DNA of 64,000 bases. Origin: Dreissena polymorpha. Its lineage: Eukaryota; Mollusca; Bivalvia; Myida; Dreissenidae. The translations under genes and the position numbers were made by a program. Location: contig NC_068363.1 of assembly GCF_020536995.1 (NCBI RefSeq), positions 5,996,598 to 6,060,597 on the forward strand. Reading direction: 5' to 3'. The notes below the pieces were generated by a model. That model searched no databases. It had not been told where the DNA came from and saw only the letters and a list, made by a program, of their open reading frames with translations. This document shows, in pieces, positions 1-11,819 of this stretch. The first letter of the stretch is position 1. Each line of letters starts with the position of its first letter.

Positions 1-1250
1 AACATATATTCAATGTATACGGCCTGTTGCTTTCTAATTGAGTATGTAACAAAAAACATATCTCGCCTACGTTTCCCTGTATCGAAAATACCTTTGAGTA
101 AATGCTGCATGCAACATTAAATTGCTACCCATTGTTAGTGCAAATGACACTGTTCATTAAACGTTCACACATGTGTAATGTGTGTACGTTCACGTAATAT
201 GTATATATGTATTTAGTTCATGCATAAAATGAATGTCAACTAATTTGTATTTTTGATGTTCAGCATATTAACTTTATATACGTATTCTTTATTCACCCAC
301 ATGTGTTAAATAAAAAATCAACAAAACTACGACCAGTGTCTAGTAAATCCATACATGATCGTGTCTATCGTTCAAGTTCATGAACTATTTCTTCGTTAAT
401 TTAAAACCATGATATCACTGTTTTCAACCCCACTCAACTATCACTAAATCAGCGCTACTGCTGTAAAAGACCAATATTTTTAATTATTGTCAAAACAATA
501 TAATATTGTATAGATGGAACATAGTTTATATAATTTTCCCCCGAATATTAACATATGTCGACTTTCCAAACCATGCCCAAGCAGTTTCTGAATGAGCCTT
601 TTAAATGAGTGGATCGAGTCAGTATTTGAATGTCAGTGGAAAGAGCATTGCATTCAAATACAGTAGACGGCAGGAAATAATATAATTAGTTAAGTGCGGT
701 TCGGCGATTGTAATATGATATATATCATCAATATATCTTGTAATTTTCCTGAACTGTATGTAATCATATTACCTGAATGGTATTTTAAAATGCTCCGGAA
801 GCTTTGATATTGACTTTTATTCACTGGCAACAGTTATGCAAATACATATGCACAGAGGTTTCACTTATAATTATATATTTAGTTTGGATTTGCCTTGTAC
901 AGATAATCGACTTAAATATGTGTGTATAATAAATATTATGATTGCAGCATTGGTTTTACATAATGTCGTTTATTTGTCGATTTTAACATGTAATTTAAAA
1001 TGGACCCATACGCGTTTAATAAAGTATTGGGTACATGGCAATTACTATAATATTTAATAAATGTTTTATGTATCTTGATTAACGTTATTATGCAGCTTCA
1101 GTATTTGTATTTTGTATGATAGCGTTAAATAATATTTAGGAAACAATTTGTGAGCGCAGCTTGAATTGACCTTCTGTTAAATGGTGTGTTTGTATATAGT
1201 AAGCTTGTAATTCACTGGTGTTGGTTAAATAGGAACCTTGTTTCCAGAGC
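1..1250. other. AT-rich stretch with no recognisable gene
   Basis: No open frame with splice context, repeat or RNA gene is recognised here. The only long open frame (836-1057, plus) is composed of AT-rich low-information codons with no family resemblance. Confidence 0.5.
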
Positions 1251-1259
1251 AAGGAAAAA

Positions 1260-2440
1260 TATTACGTGCTGATTATGTTCACAACGAAAGCAAATATGAT
1301 AGTATGTGTTAAGTGATGTATACCTGTTCAATTCATATACAGTTATAAATTAATATACCAACGCCAACAATTACGAACATATCGCTAAAGATAGTATCTA
1401 AATAACAACTAATAAGGTATGAATACATGCTTCGACTAAAGTCATTCGAATCAGCTAATAAGAATACACATATTATACATATATTAAAAGCAAGTAAACA
1501 AAAACGTGATGACAATATTCACATCGAAAGCAAATCTGAAATGTTTTGTAAGGCATGTATACCTGTTTAGTACATGAACAGTTATCAATAAATATAGCAA
1601 GGCAAAAAATAACGAACATATCGCTCATGATCAAGTCCATATTCCAATAAATATGGCATGAATCACTAAACATACAACGACTTATTTCACTCAAACCAAT
1701 ATACATTTGTACAGCATTTACCCTATGGCGAGATCATGAAACACACTGCTTATAACTTGACATTTTATATACATGCAATAGGAATCCAACACAAAAAAGG
1801 GGTTCACGCGTCTAAGGGGGGATCTAAAGAACGCTCCCACAGTGGGGATCGAACCCGTGACCTTCCGGTCGCTAGGATAGTATCTAAATACCAATAAGTA
1901 TTGTATGATTACATTCTCCGACTAAAGTCTTTCAAATCGCTAATAAGTATGCACATTGAATTAATATATACACAGCAAGAAAACGAATTACGTGATTACT
2001 ATATTGACAACGAAAGCAAATATGAAATGTTAAGTAATGCATGTATATCTGTTAAATAGATACGCAGTTATCAAAAAATATAGCAATTCAAAAAATTACG
2101 AACATATCGCCCATAATAAAGCCCATATAGCAATACATTGGTATGAATAACTGATTCTACAATGTCACTCAAATCATCAATAGTTGTATCAATAAATAAG
2201 AAAATACATTATTTAGATTAATGAATTAACAGCAACAGTACTAATGCTATCAATATGATCACATAAAACAAAATGTGATTAATTTCCATCCGCTATATCA
2301 AATTGACATTTGAACAAAATCTATCAATTCATCTTCAGAAATAAACATTTTATCAGCATTAACCCTATGGCGAGATCATGAAAGACGTTGTTTATAACTT
2401 TCCATTGTAAACGAATTGAATAGGAAGACAACAAGATAAG
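1260..2440. repeat. Imperfect tandem array with units of roughly 240 and 480-640 bp
   Basis: Blocks beginning near 1265, 1506 and 1995 share the phrases 'aacgaaagcaaatatga', 'acgaacatatcgc' and 'gactaaagtc'. The phrase 'ccctatggcgagatcatgaaa' recurs in part near 1720 and 2362, so a larger unit is also repeated. The copies have diverged strongly and no coding potential is visible. A SINE fragment interrupts the array near 1.8 kb. Confidence 0.6.
1795..1880 (-). repeat. tRNA-derived SINE fragment
   Basis: Read on the minus strand it contains a good RNA polymerase III B box (GGTTCGATCCC), preceded by 'GACCGGAAGGTCAC' and followed by a short non-tRNA tail. It sits within the tandem array and looks truncated; no convincing A box was found. 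The sequence around the B box is typical of tRNA-headed SINEs. It does not fold into a complete tRNA, so it is not called as a tRNA gene. Confidence 0.5.
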
Positions 2441-2519
2441 GTGGTACATAACATAGCACATACACACCAATAACTGTAAGAATACGGTATTCACGCTATA
2501 AAACAAGAGCACCGCATAA

Positions 2520-2640
2520 CGGGTGCCACGCTCGGCTTCGAAAACTTGTCACATTTTTTTAGAGGTCACAGTGACCTTGACCTTTGACCTAGTGACCCAA
2601 CAAGAGATGTGTTTGTCAGAAACACAATGCCCCCCAACTA
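2520..2640 (+). repeat. Dispersed bivalve-type repeat carrying nuclear-receptor half-sites
   Basis: The segment 2563-2598 contains five AGGTCA/TGACCT-type half-sites: an inverted repeat spaced by 3 (AGGTCAcagTGACCT, 2563-2577), an abutting direct repeat (2572 and 2578), a direct repeat spaced by 1 (TGACCTtTGACCT, 2578-2590) and one more half-site spaced by 2 (2593). From recollection the surrounding phrase, ending in 'cacaatgcccccc', is a dispersed repeat in bivalve genomes. Regulatory activity is an inference only. Confidence 0.55.
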
Positions 2641-3990
2641 CGCCGCATGGAAATAACATTTATATTTATCCTTTGGCAGGTATAGAAATCATCTACCTTT
2701 AAAGGTTATTACTTCCCTTGAATTTTCTCCAATCCAACCGGGAGGATCTCACAGTCAATTATGACCATGTCAGACATCACTGACAACTAAGGCCTGTGGT
2801 TTAAAAGACATCATAGCCAGATTTTTTTTCTTTTTTATAAAATCATAGCCAAAGTTGATTTTTTTCTTTTTCATAACACTTTATTCATGACGTACACTGG
2901 GGTGTAGATTGCCCCAGGTATCCGCTAAAAGAACTAAATGTAAAATAACAAATGTATGGTGACTTATTATAATATTTAACAAGATTAACAAAGTTATAAG
3001 AAACAAAATTATATTTTTCACAATTTACAAACAGTCTTTGCACGTCTGCACGTTTAATTAATATTCCAGTCTTTGTTCACGTCTGCACGTTTATATGCTG
3101 TTATTGTAAAACAGAACACAAGTGATAGCTTTTAACAAACAAAAGTCACCATCTTAAATTTAAGCGGGTCTTAATTAGTATTATGTATTGAGTTTATATC
3201 CTTGATTATAAAACGAGTAATGTATCCATACTTCCTTAATAATTGTAAAGAATAACGAAAAGAAACATATAAGGTTGTATATTTAAATGAAAAAACTGTA
3301 ATGAAATAAAATGTGGTTCACAGCGAACCACCACAGCTCATGCACGGGCACTTCCCGCGATGGTCCGCCAGGATCATGATATATAGTCTACAGCTGCCCT
3401 GGATGATGGAGTTGAGGCACGTGACAGCCTTCGGTACAACTACTCACCCGCCTCAACCCCACCATCCAGTTAAGCCTGAACAAGTGTGAAAAAGCATGTA
3501 TAATATGAAATCTATTTTTTGAAATGAAACTCAATACGCAAGAAAGGTTAGTTCAATGTTCCTTTGGCCTACATGAGTGAAAATGAGGCAATGGAATAGT
3601 GTATATACATAGTGATGAAACTGACCCAGGATGACAACACGAGCACCGGCTCCACACATCCTCGCTGCTGTCATCCTGAAATCAGAGAGAAAACACAACA
3701 GCAGAAAACAAGTAAAATGTTATAAAAATGTTAAGTTATTTTGGTAATCACGTTCTCTATGACAAACAATATTTTCATTGATTGTGTGAAATAGTCCACC
3801 TCAATATAAATAAAAGAAATCATGTGTTAAGCGGTGAAAATCTAATGTAATTCTAAATTTTATTATATTTATAAATTTAATAATTAAGTCTAAAGGAGAT
3901 AATAATATTTTTAATGTTTGACGGAATTCCTACATGTCCAAATAATATGTCTTGATTCTGACAAAAATATTAAATATACATATTTTAATT
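2640..3990. other. Repeat-like DNA without a supported gene
   Basis: Small hairpins are visible: 'ggttcacagcgaacc' at about 3314-3328, and an interrupted inverted repeat near 3399-3472 (CTGGATGATGGAGTTGAGGC against GCCTCAACCCCACCATCCAG). A splice-bounded segment at 3632-3680 on the minus strand was considered as an exon and set aside. Confidence 0.4.
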
Positions 3991-4028
3991 CAGTACTTCC
4001 AACATTTTAACATAAAAAACTGGAACCG

Positions 4029-7000
4029 TTAAGGATTAATATTAATGTTTTCAATCGTAAGTATATCAATTAAATATAAAACAGTTATATTTAAAGGGGA
4101 GGTAAACAAACAATCTATAAATAAATGTTGGACAGTTTCGTCACAATTAAAAAAAGTACATTTCTTTTTTGCTTGGTTAAACTTTTTATCATATAAATAT
4201 TTATTCACATACACAACAGAATGCGCTAACCTAGAACAAGTATTCCTACACACAGGACCAACTGCCATGGAAAATATATTTCTAAATGTATTTTTAAAAT
4301 CAATTAATGGAAATCTTTATTACATTTTGGAATATATTCATTATTTGGATTTATTAAAAATGCATATATTTCTTTTACAGAACACTGTTTAAAATTTTCA
4401 GTTTGAACATCCTTTATAAATTTATGAAAAACCCTTAAACATTCAACATAAAAAGAAGGAATAAATTCACTGTGGGGTTCACTGTTACTATGTTATGAAG
4501 AATTTTTTCGAAGTTGCATACCTATCCAATACCTTGTAAAATATACCCAATGAGTTTTATAATCATTTAACAGATTAAATAAGTGTGATAAATAAAATGC
4601 ATTAATTCTTTGTTGAACATTAGGTACCCGAAGGCCACCTAAAGTGAAGTCTAAAAATAATGTTTTTCGAGCTATTGGTTTGTAAACACTGCCCCATATA
4701 AACTTAAACAAATTGTTTGTATCATATTAATATAGTGACTCGGAATTGTTTGACATTGAACACAATAATGAATTTTTGATAGCACATATGTATTTAAAAC
4801 ATAACTTTTGCCTGTAAAAGATTTACATTTATTAGACCACAAATTTAATGTATTTGAGAAATTAATATACGATTCATTGAACATATCCTCATCAGTTAAA
4901 TCATAGCCAAATTTATATCCAAGTAATTTAACATTTTTCACCCATGATATACCAAATGGATGGTCAGACCTGCTTTTCCACTTAATTAAAAACAATGCAC
5001 AACTTTTATTATAATTTATTTTAGAACCTGAAACTTTTTGAAAATCAGAAACATGACGAAAGAAATGAAACATAGATTTGTCATCTGTTATTACCGATGT
5101 ATTATCATCGGCATATAAAGACATTTTAACATGAAATTTATTTCTCTGTGTCTGTATACCATTTATAATGTTATCATCTTGAAATATTTTAGCAAATGGT
5201 TCAAGAAAAAGTACATATAAAAGAGGTGATAATGAACAACCTTGACGAACAGAACGAACTAATGAGAAAGGATCAGATATATGACCATTAACAATTACAG
5301 ACGATTTAATATCCTTATATAAATTTTTTATCCAAGTTATGAATGTATCTGAAAAACCAAATGAACAAATGAAACAAGTGTATGCTATAGATAGGACCAT
5401 GAAACTCTGTCGAACGCCTTCTCCTGGTCCAGACAAATAAAGCAAGCATTTATATTCTTTTGCTCAACATAATCAATAATGTTTCTAATTAAATGTCCAT
5501 TGTCAAAAATAGTACGACTTGGAACAGGACATGTTTGAGAAATACCAATGATCGAGTCTAAAACCTTACATAATCTATTTGCTCATATTTTTTATAAAAA
5601 TTGTCTAATAATATTTAAAAGAGAAATAGGTCTATAATTTTTAATGTTTGATGTTTTATTATTTGGACCTTTGCATACTAATGTAATATAAGATATTGTG
5701 TGTGATTTAGACATATGGCCTAAATGAAAACATGTATTGTATAATTGTAATAAAATATTGCCAAATAAATGGAAGAATTTAATGTAAATAAAGGAAGTTA
5801 AACCATCACTACATGGACTTTTAGTGTGATCCATATCTTTTAAAGCTATTTAATTTCATCTAATGATAAGGGGCTATTTACCATATTATTATCATCATTT
5901 GATACTTGAGGTAAATTATTTAAAAATTTATCATTAAATGATGCATCTAATTGCTCTTCTGTATACGGTTTTTTATAAAATGTTTTAAAAGAAATAAAAC
6001 TGTCCTCATTTGATTTTTTATCAACTCCACCATCAATAATATGGTGTATAATTTTGTTATTACCATTTTTAAATTCCTTGTTATGATAAAATGTACTTGA
6101 GTTTTCATTATTATTGAAAATATGTATTGTACTTCTTATATATGCCCCTTTATATAAATTGTCTTGAAGTTTATTAAATTTGTCTTTAATATCGATTTTT
6201 TCCGCAATATCAATACGATGTTTATATTGTTTAACTAGTTTTTTGATTTCATCATAAGATTTTATATTTTTGACTTGCTATAATCAATACAGAAGTCTTT
6301 AATTTGTGTTTTTAAATTGTCCAACCACTATACGTTATATTTTCAGTTCTACTGATAATTTTAAATAATATTCAAAAGCAGAGACAAAATCTTAATCTTC
6401 AAAAATTGAATTGTTTCATTTCCAGTATGATTTACCAATGTTTATGCTATTAGTTGTATTATTATTTTTCAAATTTATTGTTAAACTAACAAAATCATGA
6501 TCTGAAAATGGATCTGGAATAAAATCTACGTTTTTACATTGTTCAATAAGTGACTTTTCAATATAAATTCTGTCTAAACGACATGCAATAGATTCTGTTA
6601 AACATTTCCTACTCAAAGTTGATATTACTTAATCTGGATTAAGATGTCTATAAATATATGTTATTTTAAATGTTTCAACTATTTGTTTGAAACCTTTTCA
6701 ACCTTTTATTGTATCAATAAATGTACCTCCTATTTTATCTAAGAGTGGGTTTAAAATGAAGTTAAAGTCTCCTAAAATAATTAATTTGTTTGATGACACT
6801 AAATAATGTTTTATTGATTCAAAAAAAATATTTCTGTCACCTGGTTTATTCGGTGCATAAATATTACACATTTAAAAATAATAATTTAAGTATTGCATAT
6901 CTAAGGAAATTAAACGACCATCAAAATCAATTTGAAATTCAGAACATTTAATATTCGTATCATTTACGATTATACAACATCCGCATGAAAGGTTATTAGA

Positions 7001-7192
7001 AAAATTCCATACGTAAAAGTATTCTTTTGATATTAAATGTTCTATTTGTTTTGACATTTTGTAATCATTTACATGGATTTCTTGTATGCATAATATATTT
7101 ATTTAATTAATTAAAATGTTATCTTTAATGAAGGTTTGTTTTTGTTTGGATCGAAATCCGTTAATATTTATAGTTTCTATTTTTAACTCCAT
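4029..7192 (-). pseudogene. LINE ORF2: APE-type endonuclease plus reverse transcriptase, broken
   Basis: The ATG at 7190-7192 opens 'MELKIETININGFRSKQ', the usual start of an APE-like endonuclease. 'ILGDFN' (about 6760) and 'DRIYI...DPFSDHD' (about 6560-6500) are its catalytic landmarks. The reverse transcriptase follows: 'KSPCSDGLTS' (5820), 'YRPISLLN' (5640), 'RQGCSLSPLLY' (5245) and the catalytic box 'YADDNTSVI' (5115). The C-terminal part includes 'FIWGSVYKPIARKTL' (4700) and a zinc-binding-like 'CTFFNCDETVQHLFIDC' (4150). Stops and shifts split the frame into at least six pieces (7192-7100, 7057-6872, 6616-6416, 5834-5592, 5445-4672, 4711-4493, 4268-4029). The region 6400-5840 is AT-rich connector between endonuclease and polymerase. 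It would have encoded the enzyme that nicks the target and copies the element's RNA. Confidence 0.85.
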
Positions 7193-7901
7193 GTTCAAGT
7201 TTATAACTCGGGTTGTAGTTTAAAAAAATGGCGACGTCCATGATTTAGTGTTAGGATAGAAAAAACGATAATAGTGTTTAAAAGATTTAAACCAGGTAGA
7301 AAAAGAGACTAGGCCAACGATTTTGTAAACTCGCTGTAATGAATATACTACGCACCGAAGTAATTTAGAAAAAGATAGATGCGCTCACATTTACCACGAG
7401 GATATTGGAAAAGGATAAAATATATATTGTTGCTGAGTATTGTGCTTACAAAAAGTGTTTTATAATAGATATGGATTGAGTATATATAACAGTGAAAAGT
7501 TTTTACACACACTGGCATATGAACGTGCTTTATACGTTTATATAAAATAAAAAATGCATTTATGTTATATAAGATTTTAAAGTAATAGTGTTTAATTGCA
7601 TATATATACATACTATTTAAATAGATTTTATTTATACATATGCTATATTTTATTACAAAAAGTATACTATATACAATGTGAAGACATGAAATGTTAAATA
7701 TGCTAATATATTGGTCACACAGATTGTCTGTGTGCTCGGTATATAAGCCAACATTATATTTTAAGACATAAAATATAATGATAAATATACATACAATTGA
7801 ACTATTTACACTAGGTTATATTGAAAATTGATTTATAACAGTAATTGGTATTTGTAAATAGGGGTTTATGAAATTGTTATTATATTTTGTATAAAGGGAG
7901 T

Positions 7902-8883
7902 TTATTCAGCAGGGGTCATAACAAGATCTTGGGAATCTAAATCAATCACTAGTGGGTGTTCCTCCAAATCATCTGGGTCTATATCTAAACCTTTGAACTT
8001 GTTCTTAGGCATAGGGGTCATGACTTCATTGCTATCGGCTTTCCTCCCTTTTGTTGAGCCCCTTACCTCTGTTTCTACTTCCATTTCTTGGTTCTTCTCT
8101 CCATTTTTCTTTCTTCCCTGGCTCTTTGCTTTCTTCTTACTGCCAGCCGTCTGTATGCTCTTCTGTTTCCTTTCGTTTCTCACCATCTGTCTGTTTCTCT
8201 CCGTCTGTCTTTTTCTCTGGTGTTGTGTCCTTGTTGTTTTTTGAAACACTTACTTTTTCTTTAAAAATGGCATTGATATTTTGGGGGCAAGTGTTGCGGA
8301 CGTACCCAACCTCTTGGCAATAGAGGCAAAGGGACTGCCGTCCCCTCATGGTAATCAGGGCCTTTGTGCCACACTTAAATTGAATTATGTGTGGAATGGA
8401 CTCCTGCTAAACTCTGTCACACTCCACCGTGACCACACGCACCCCAGAGTGGGTACTAAAATCTCCTATTTTCAAAGAATCATGTTCGACCGACATAACA
8501 GTTCCAATTTTTTTTTAAATATCAGCTATGACCTTGTCGTTAACGAATGCTGGCAGCCAATGAATTCTACACGATACAATTTGCTTTCCGTACTTAACAA
8601 ATCTGTATTGTACTCCTTGGTGAGACAACGATGCTTGCATTTGTATTTTATTCAAAAACGAGATACACTTATCTTTTGTCTTGAAGGTCACATCGTACTG
8701 TGAAGATCCGGGAGGTCCAGACGCCAGCCATTCGATGTCAGTATCAGATACGCCACTCTTCATTAAAACGTTTACAACTCTCTGCATACTGCATCCTCGT
8801 TTCCCTTGTGCTTTAACTGTCCTCTCCATCGACTCCGTCCGTAAAGAATCTCCTGTCAACGCTGGCATATGCAATACCGTCAT
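7902..8883 (-). pseudogene. LINE ORF1 (nucleic-acid-binding protein), broken
   Basis: Three overlapping open pieces lie in order on the minus strand. 8883-8515 begins 'MTVLHMPALTGDSL' and resembles the N-terminal RNA-binding part of Tx1-type ORF1 proteins. 8349-8137 carries a zinc-knuckle-like 'CLYCQEVGYVRNTC', in which the usual histidine is replaced by tyrosine. 8249-7902 is a lysine/glutamate/glutamine-rich tail ending in 'SQDLVMTPAE' and a stop. At least two frameshifts separate them; one lies near a run of nine T's at about 8508-8516. The role in the family is to coat element RNA. The opposite-strand open frames at 7993-8323 are shadows of this tail. Confidence 0.7.
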
Positions 8884-8949
8884 CTTTTTTTTTTTATACT
8901 TTAATCTATCGAGAATAATAGCCAGAGTTGATCATGTATCTATGGACAT

Positions 8950-9350
8950 AAGTACATAGGTATGGTCTATTAGTATTCGAAAATGCCACGTTGAGCGTGA
9001 TCTGTCATCCATATTGAACAGAACATGTTTCTGTTCTTAACAACTACGCTGTCAATAGGGAAACAACAATGAGAAACCCCAACAAAAGTTGTCTGGTATT
9101 TTTCATTTAGCAGACCTTCGTACGAGTTCATATTTGCAGTCGATGACGAAGAAGCATATACTTAAAAACTAGATATCGATTTTAACATGGTGTTCATAGA
9201 GCAAGTTCATGCAGTTTTCACCATTATAACCTTGTCAATTTTATTGTTTATACCATTTAACCATGTGTACACCAAGTGAGGCTGTAACTAGATGTATAAT
9301 AATTTCGTACTATTCCCCCTTTACTTGAACTATTGTTTTTCTTCCCTATT
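8950..9350. other. No recognisable feature
   Basis: Immediately 5' of the LINE. No open frame, repeat motif or splice-bounded exon could be supported. Confidence 0.4.
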
Positions 9351-9353
9351 ATA

Positions 9354-9525
9354 CCAAGTGGACTCGCCCATCCTTCTAAATTGGATCAATTTATTTCCAA
9401 AATTAGGGATGTCTAGTATATTTATTTCTATATTTAGAATATTTCATACAGAAGCATCATGCGGCGTCTCATCTGGGTCTATGCTTTTTACCAAGGCCTT
9501 TTTTTCTAGACGCTAGGCATAAATG
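9354..9525 (+). repeat. Dispersed repeat, copy 1 (GGCGTCTCATCTGGGTCTA family)
   Basis: It shares 'cccatccttctaaattgga', 'attagggatgtctagtata' and 'gacgctaggcataaa' with the copy at 10,222-10,438. This copy lacks the left arm of the hairpin that the second copy has. It is non-coding; the open frame at 9292-9516 runs across it without protein resemblance. Confidence 0.65.
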
Positions 9526-9529
9526 GCTT

Positions 9530-10220
9530 AATAGCAAATTAAACAAGACAACGTAGTAAATGCTCGCATTCTCTGTTTCATGCTAAAAGTACTTAACTAC
9601 ATGTATGTAAACTGCTGTGTCAATCATTTTTAAGATGCCGAAAGGAAATATTGAATATCTTTTCTTTAATATAAAATTAATATGTCATATTTTAAATAAT
9701 GATACATTTAAAGTAAAGTTCACAGTTATATTTTGTGGATATTTTAACAGTTGTCGTTGGGAATGTGGATATAGTAAGATTATATCATTCAAACATTTAT
9801 TGTATTTAATGGGACATGTTCACGTTTCGATAAATTTACAAAATTGATAAAAAATATTGTTTCATAATTGCAAATTTTTGTTGAAGATATGTTTTTTATA
9901 AGGAAACAGTAATACTGGACATATGTTATGCTCTAAAATATCGATTGTATGCATCTTTTAAACGATTTAAAAACCTGAACATTCTAAAGCGCTACAAAGG
10001 CGAAACGATTGTATAATTAGGAAAGTTATTTTGTAATCGTTATTATATTGTTGTTATCCTTATTATAGTTTAATCGTGTGTCATTACAAGGATTACCTAT
10101 ATAAAGTTTAAATAACGTGCATTATCCCGTCATAACGATTGGCCGAATTTGCTCCAATGCTCAGCGGTTCGAGCTCAGGTGTGGATAACGTTTTTTTCAT
10201 TCTTCAATTTTAACCAATTT
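9530..10220. other. AT-rich spacer between two dispersed repeats
   Basis: An open frame at 9617-9847 is AT-rich and has neither family similarity nor convincing splice context. A phrase 'agcggttcgagctcag' near 10,162 faintly recalls a pol III B box but is not supported further. Confidence 0.35.
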
Positions 10221-10221
10221 A

Positions 10222-10438
10222 TGCCTAGTGGACTCTCCCATCCTTCTAAATTGGACCAATTTATTTAAAAAATTAGGGCTGTCTAGTATATGTAGTTCTA
10301 TATTTAGAATATTACTTACTGAAATTCCTTTAAGCAATTAGCGCAGACCCAGATGAGACGGCGCATCATGCGGCGTCTCGTCTGGGTCTACGCTGTTTGC
10401 AAAGTCATTTTTTCAGGACGCTAGGCATAAACGGGTTA
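10222..10438 (+). repeat. Dispersed hairpin repeat, copy 2
   Basis: A related and more complete copy of the 9,354 repeat. It contains an inverted repeat around 10,342-10,400: 'gcgcagacccagatgagac' faces 'gtctcgtctgggtctacgc', with loop 'ggcgcatcatgcggc'. The hairpin is part of a dispersed family in molluscan genomes (recollection). Confidence 0.65.
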
Positions 10439-10697
10439 ATTTTTGTTTTTAACTGAAACTCTTTTGTTCCGATGTTTACATGAATTTAAAGCATTAGTTC
10501 GCAAACTTCAGAACATGTCAAACTCTGTTAAATGGTCCGTTTAAGTCATGGATGTTAAATACTTATAATGACGTGAGCCGTGTATTAGTTCAACAAACAG
10601 GAGATATTTGCTAATCCATAAGAGCTTATTGCAAATAAATATTATCACGCATGCAATAGTCAATTTGCAATTATAAAGTTGAGCTGCTCTTTAAGAA

Positions 10698-10930
10698 AAG
10701 GTGGTTTAATACATGTGCATAAAGTGTCGTCCCAGATTAGCCTGTGCAGTCCGCACAGGCTAATCAGGGACAACACTTTCCGCTTTTATGATATTTTTCC
10801 TTTCAAGAAAGTCTCTTCTTAGCAAAAATCTAGTTTAGAGGGAAAACGTTGTCCCTGAACAATATGTGTGGACTGCACAGATTCATCTGGGACGACACTT
10901 TACGCACCTGCATTAAACTCCCTTTTCACA
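10698..10930. repeat. Hairpin MITE-like repeat (GTGTCGTCCCAGATTAGCC family), copy 1
   Basis: The left part contains 'cataaagtgtcgtcccagat' and 'gtccgcacaggctaatca'. The right part carries the same phrases inverted ('ggactgcacag...gggacgacactttacgc'). Terminal phrases of better copies read 'gagaaaactgggcttaatgc' and its reverse complement. The length of about 240 bp and absence of coding capacity suit a non-autonomous inverted-repeat element. Confidence 0.75.
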
Positions 10931-11423
10931 GAGCATGGTCCAATTTTAATATATCCCCTGTCTTCGATTTCAGGTTTTCCCATTTAAATACACGCTTAAT
11001 CTAGTACGTACATATCCAAATGTATTTGTTAGAATACTATAAGCAAGAATCACAAATTAATAAGCCTTGGTTTTATGACAAACCCATGATCCAGATATTT
11101 ACAATAATTATTATCAAAACACTGTGAAATATTCTTTCTGTTATTATATCTGCAATGTAGACCCCAGTACATCGTATACAAAGTATAAAAAGCCTTTTTA
11201 TCAAAGATGAGTGTATTTCGCAAAACTTTCCACAGACAAAGTATGTTCATTTAACAAATACAAAAAGTTCGAGACGATAATATGTATTAGCAGAAGCGGC
11301 CTTAAATACATAAACCACAGTTTAGGAATTTACAGATATTAACGGCAAATAAAAGTTTACAGCTCCTGGTCTCAGTCTGAAACCAATCGATTCGTTTTGT
11401 TTAAATTAACAGCATTCTTGAAA

Positions 11424-11645
11424 AACTGGGCTTAACGCATGTGCGTAAAGCTTCGTAATAAATAATCTGAGCAGTCCAAACAGGCTAATCAGGGACACCA
11501 CTTTGCGCCATTATTGGACTTTCGTTTAGAAAATACTTCTTGAGCACAAATAATTCCCTAAATACGGAGATAATTGTCCATGATTAGCCAGTAATTACAC
11601 ACACACAACAAGGATGACACTTTCACTACATGCATTAAGACCAGA
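11424..11645. repeat. Hairpin MITE-like repeat, copy 2 (degenerate)
   Basis: It retains 'gaaaaactgggcttaacgca', 'aggctaatcagggac' and a terminal 'tgcattaagacc'. It is strongly diverged from the other copies. Confidence 0.6.
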
Positions 11646-11819
11646 TTGTTTGTTAAAATATGTTATCTTTAGAACACACTAAAGTATTGTATCGTATTTG
11701 ATGAACAATTGTACGAATGTAATAATTTATACCACTGAAATACAGTTCTTAATAAAAAGCTGATCGAATAGTATAACGACAAAGAAGCGTGAAAAGCCAA
11801 GGTTGATGTTAACATAGCG

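Larger units (their letters stand above)
4000..8950 (-). mobile_element. Nearly full-length but decayed LINE (Tx1/L1-like, two ORFs)
   Basis: A non-LTR retrotransposon on the minus strand. From 5' to 3' it holds an ORF1 region (8883 to 7902) with an RNA-binding-like part, a zinc knuckle and a charged tail, a spacer of about 0.7 kb, then ORF2 (7192 to 4029) with endonuclease, reverse transcriptase and a C-terminal cysteine-rich part. Family order and motifs match LINEs of the L1/Tx1 type; exact clade is inferred. Both ORFs are interrupted by several stops and frameshifts, so the copy is inactive. No clear poly(A) tail or target duplication was located; the 3' boundary near 3.9-4.0 kb is approximate. 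Confidence 0.85.

Noticed and set aside
1795-1880. Possible functional tRNA gene (good B box)
   Set aside because: No A box, acceptor stem or anticodon arm could be formed; it is a SINE fragment.
3632-3680. Minus-strand segment with good acceptor reading MTAARMCGAGARVVILG, like the start of a short-chain dehydrogenase
   Set aside because: The segment is itself an inverted repeat, the donor is weak (GGTCAG), and no neighbouring exon with dehydrogenase motifs was found.
4045-4392. 115-residue open frame on the plus strand
   Set aside because: It is the complement of the C-terminal part of the minus-strand LINE ORF2 and has no resemblance of its own.
7993-8703. Several plus-strand open frames rich in Phe, Leu and Ser, looking like membrane segments
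   Set aside because: They are complements of the lysine/glutamate-rich ORF1 of the LINE; hydrophobic character arises from reading AAA/GAA codons backwards.
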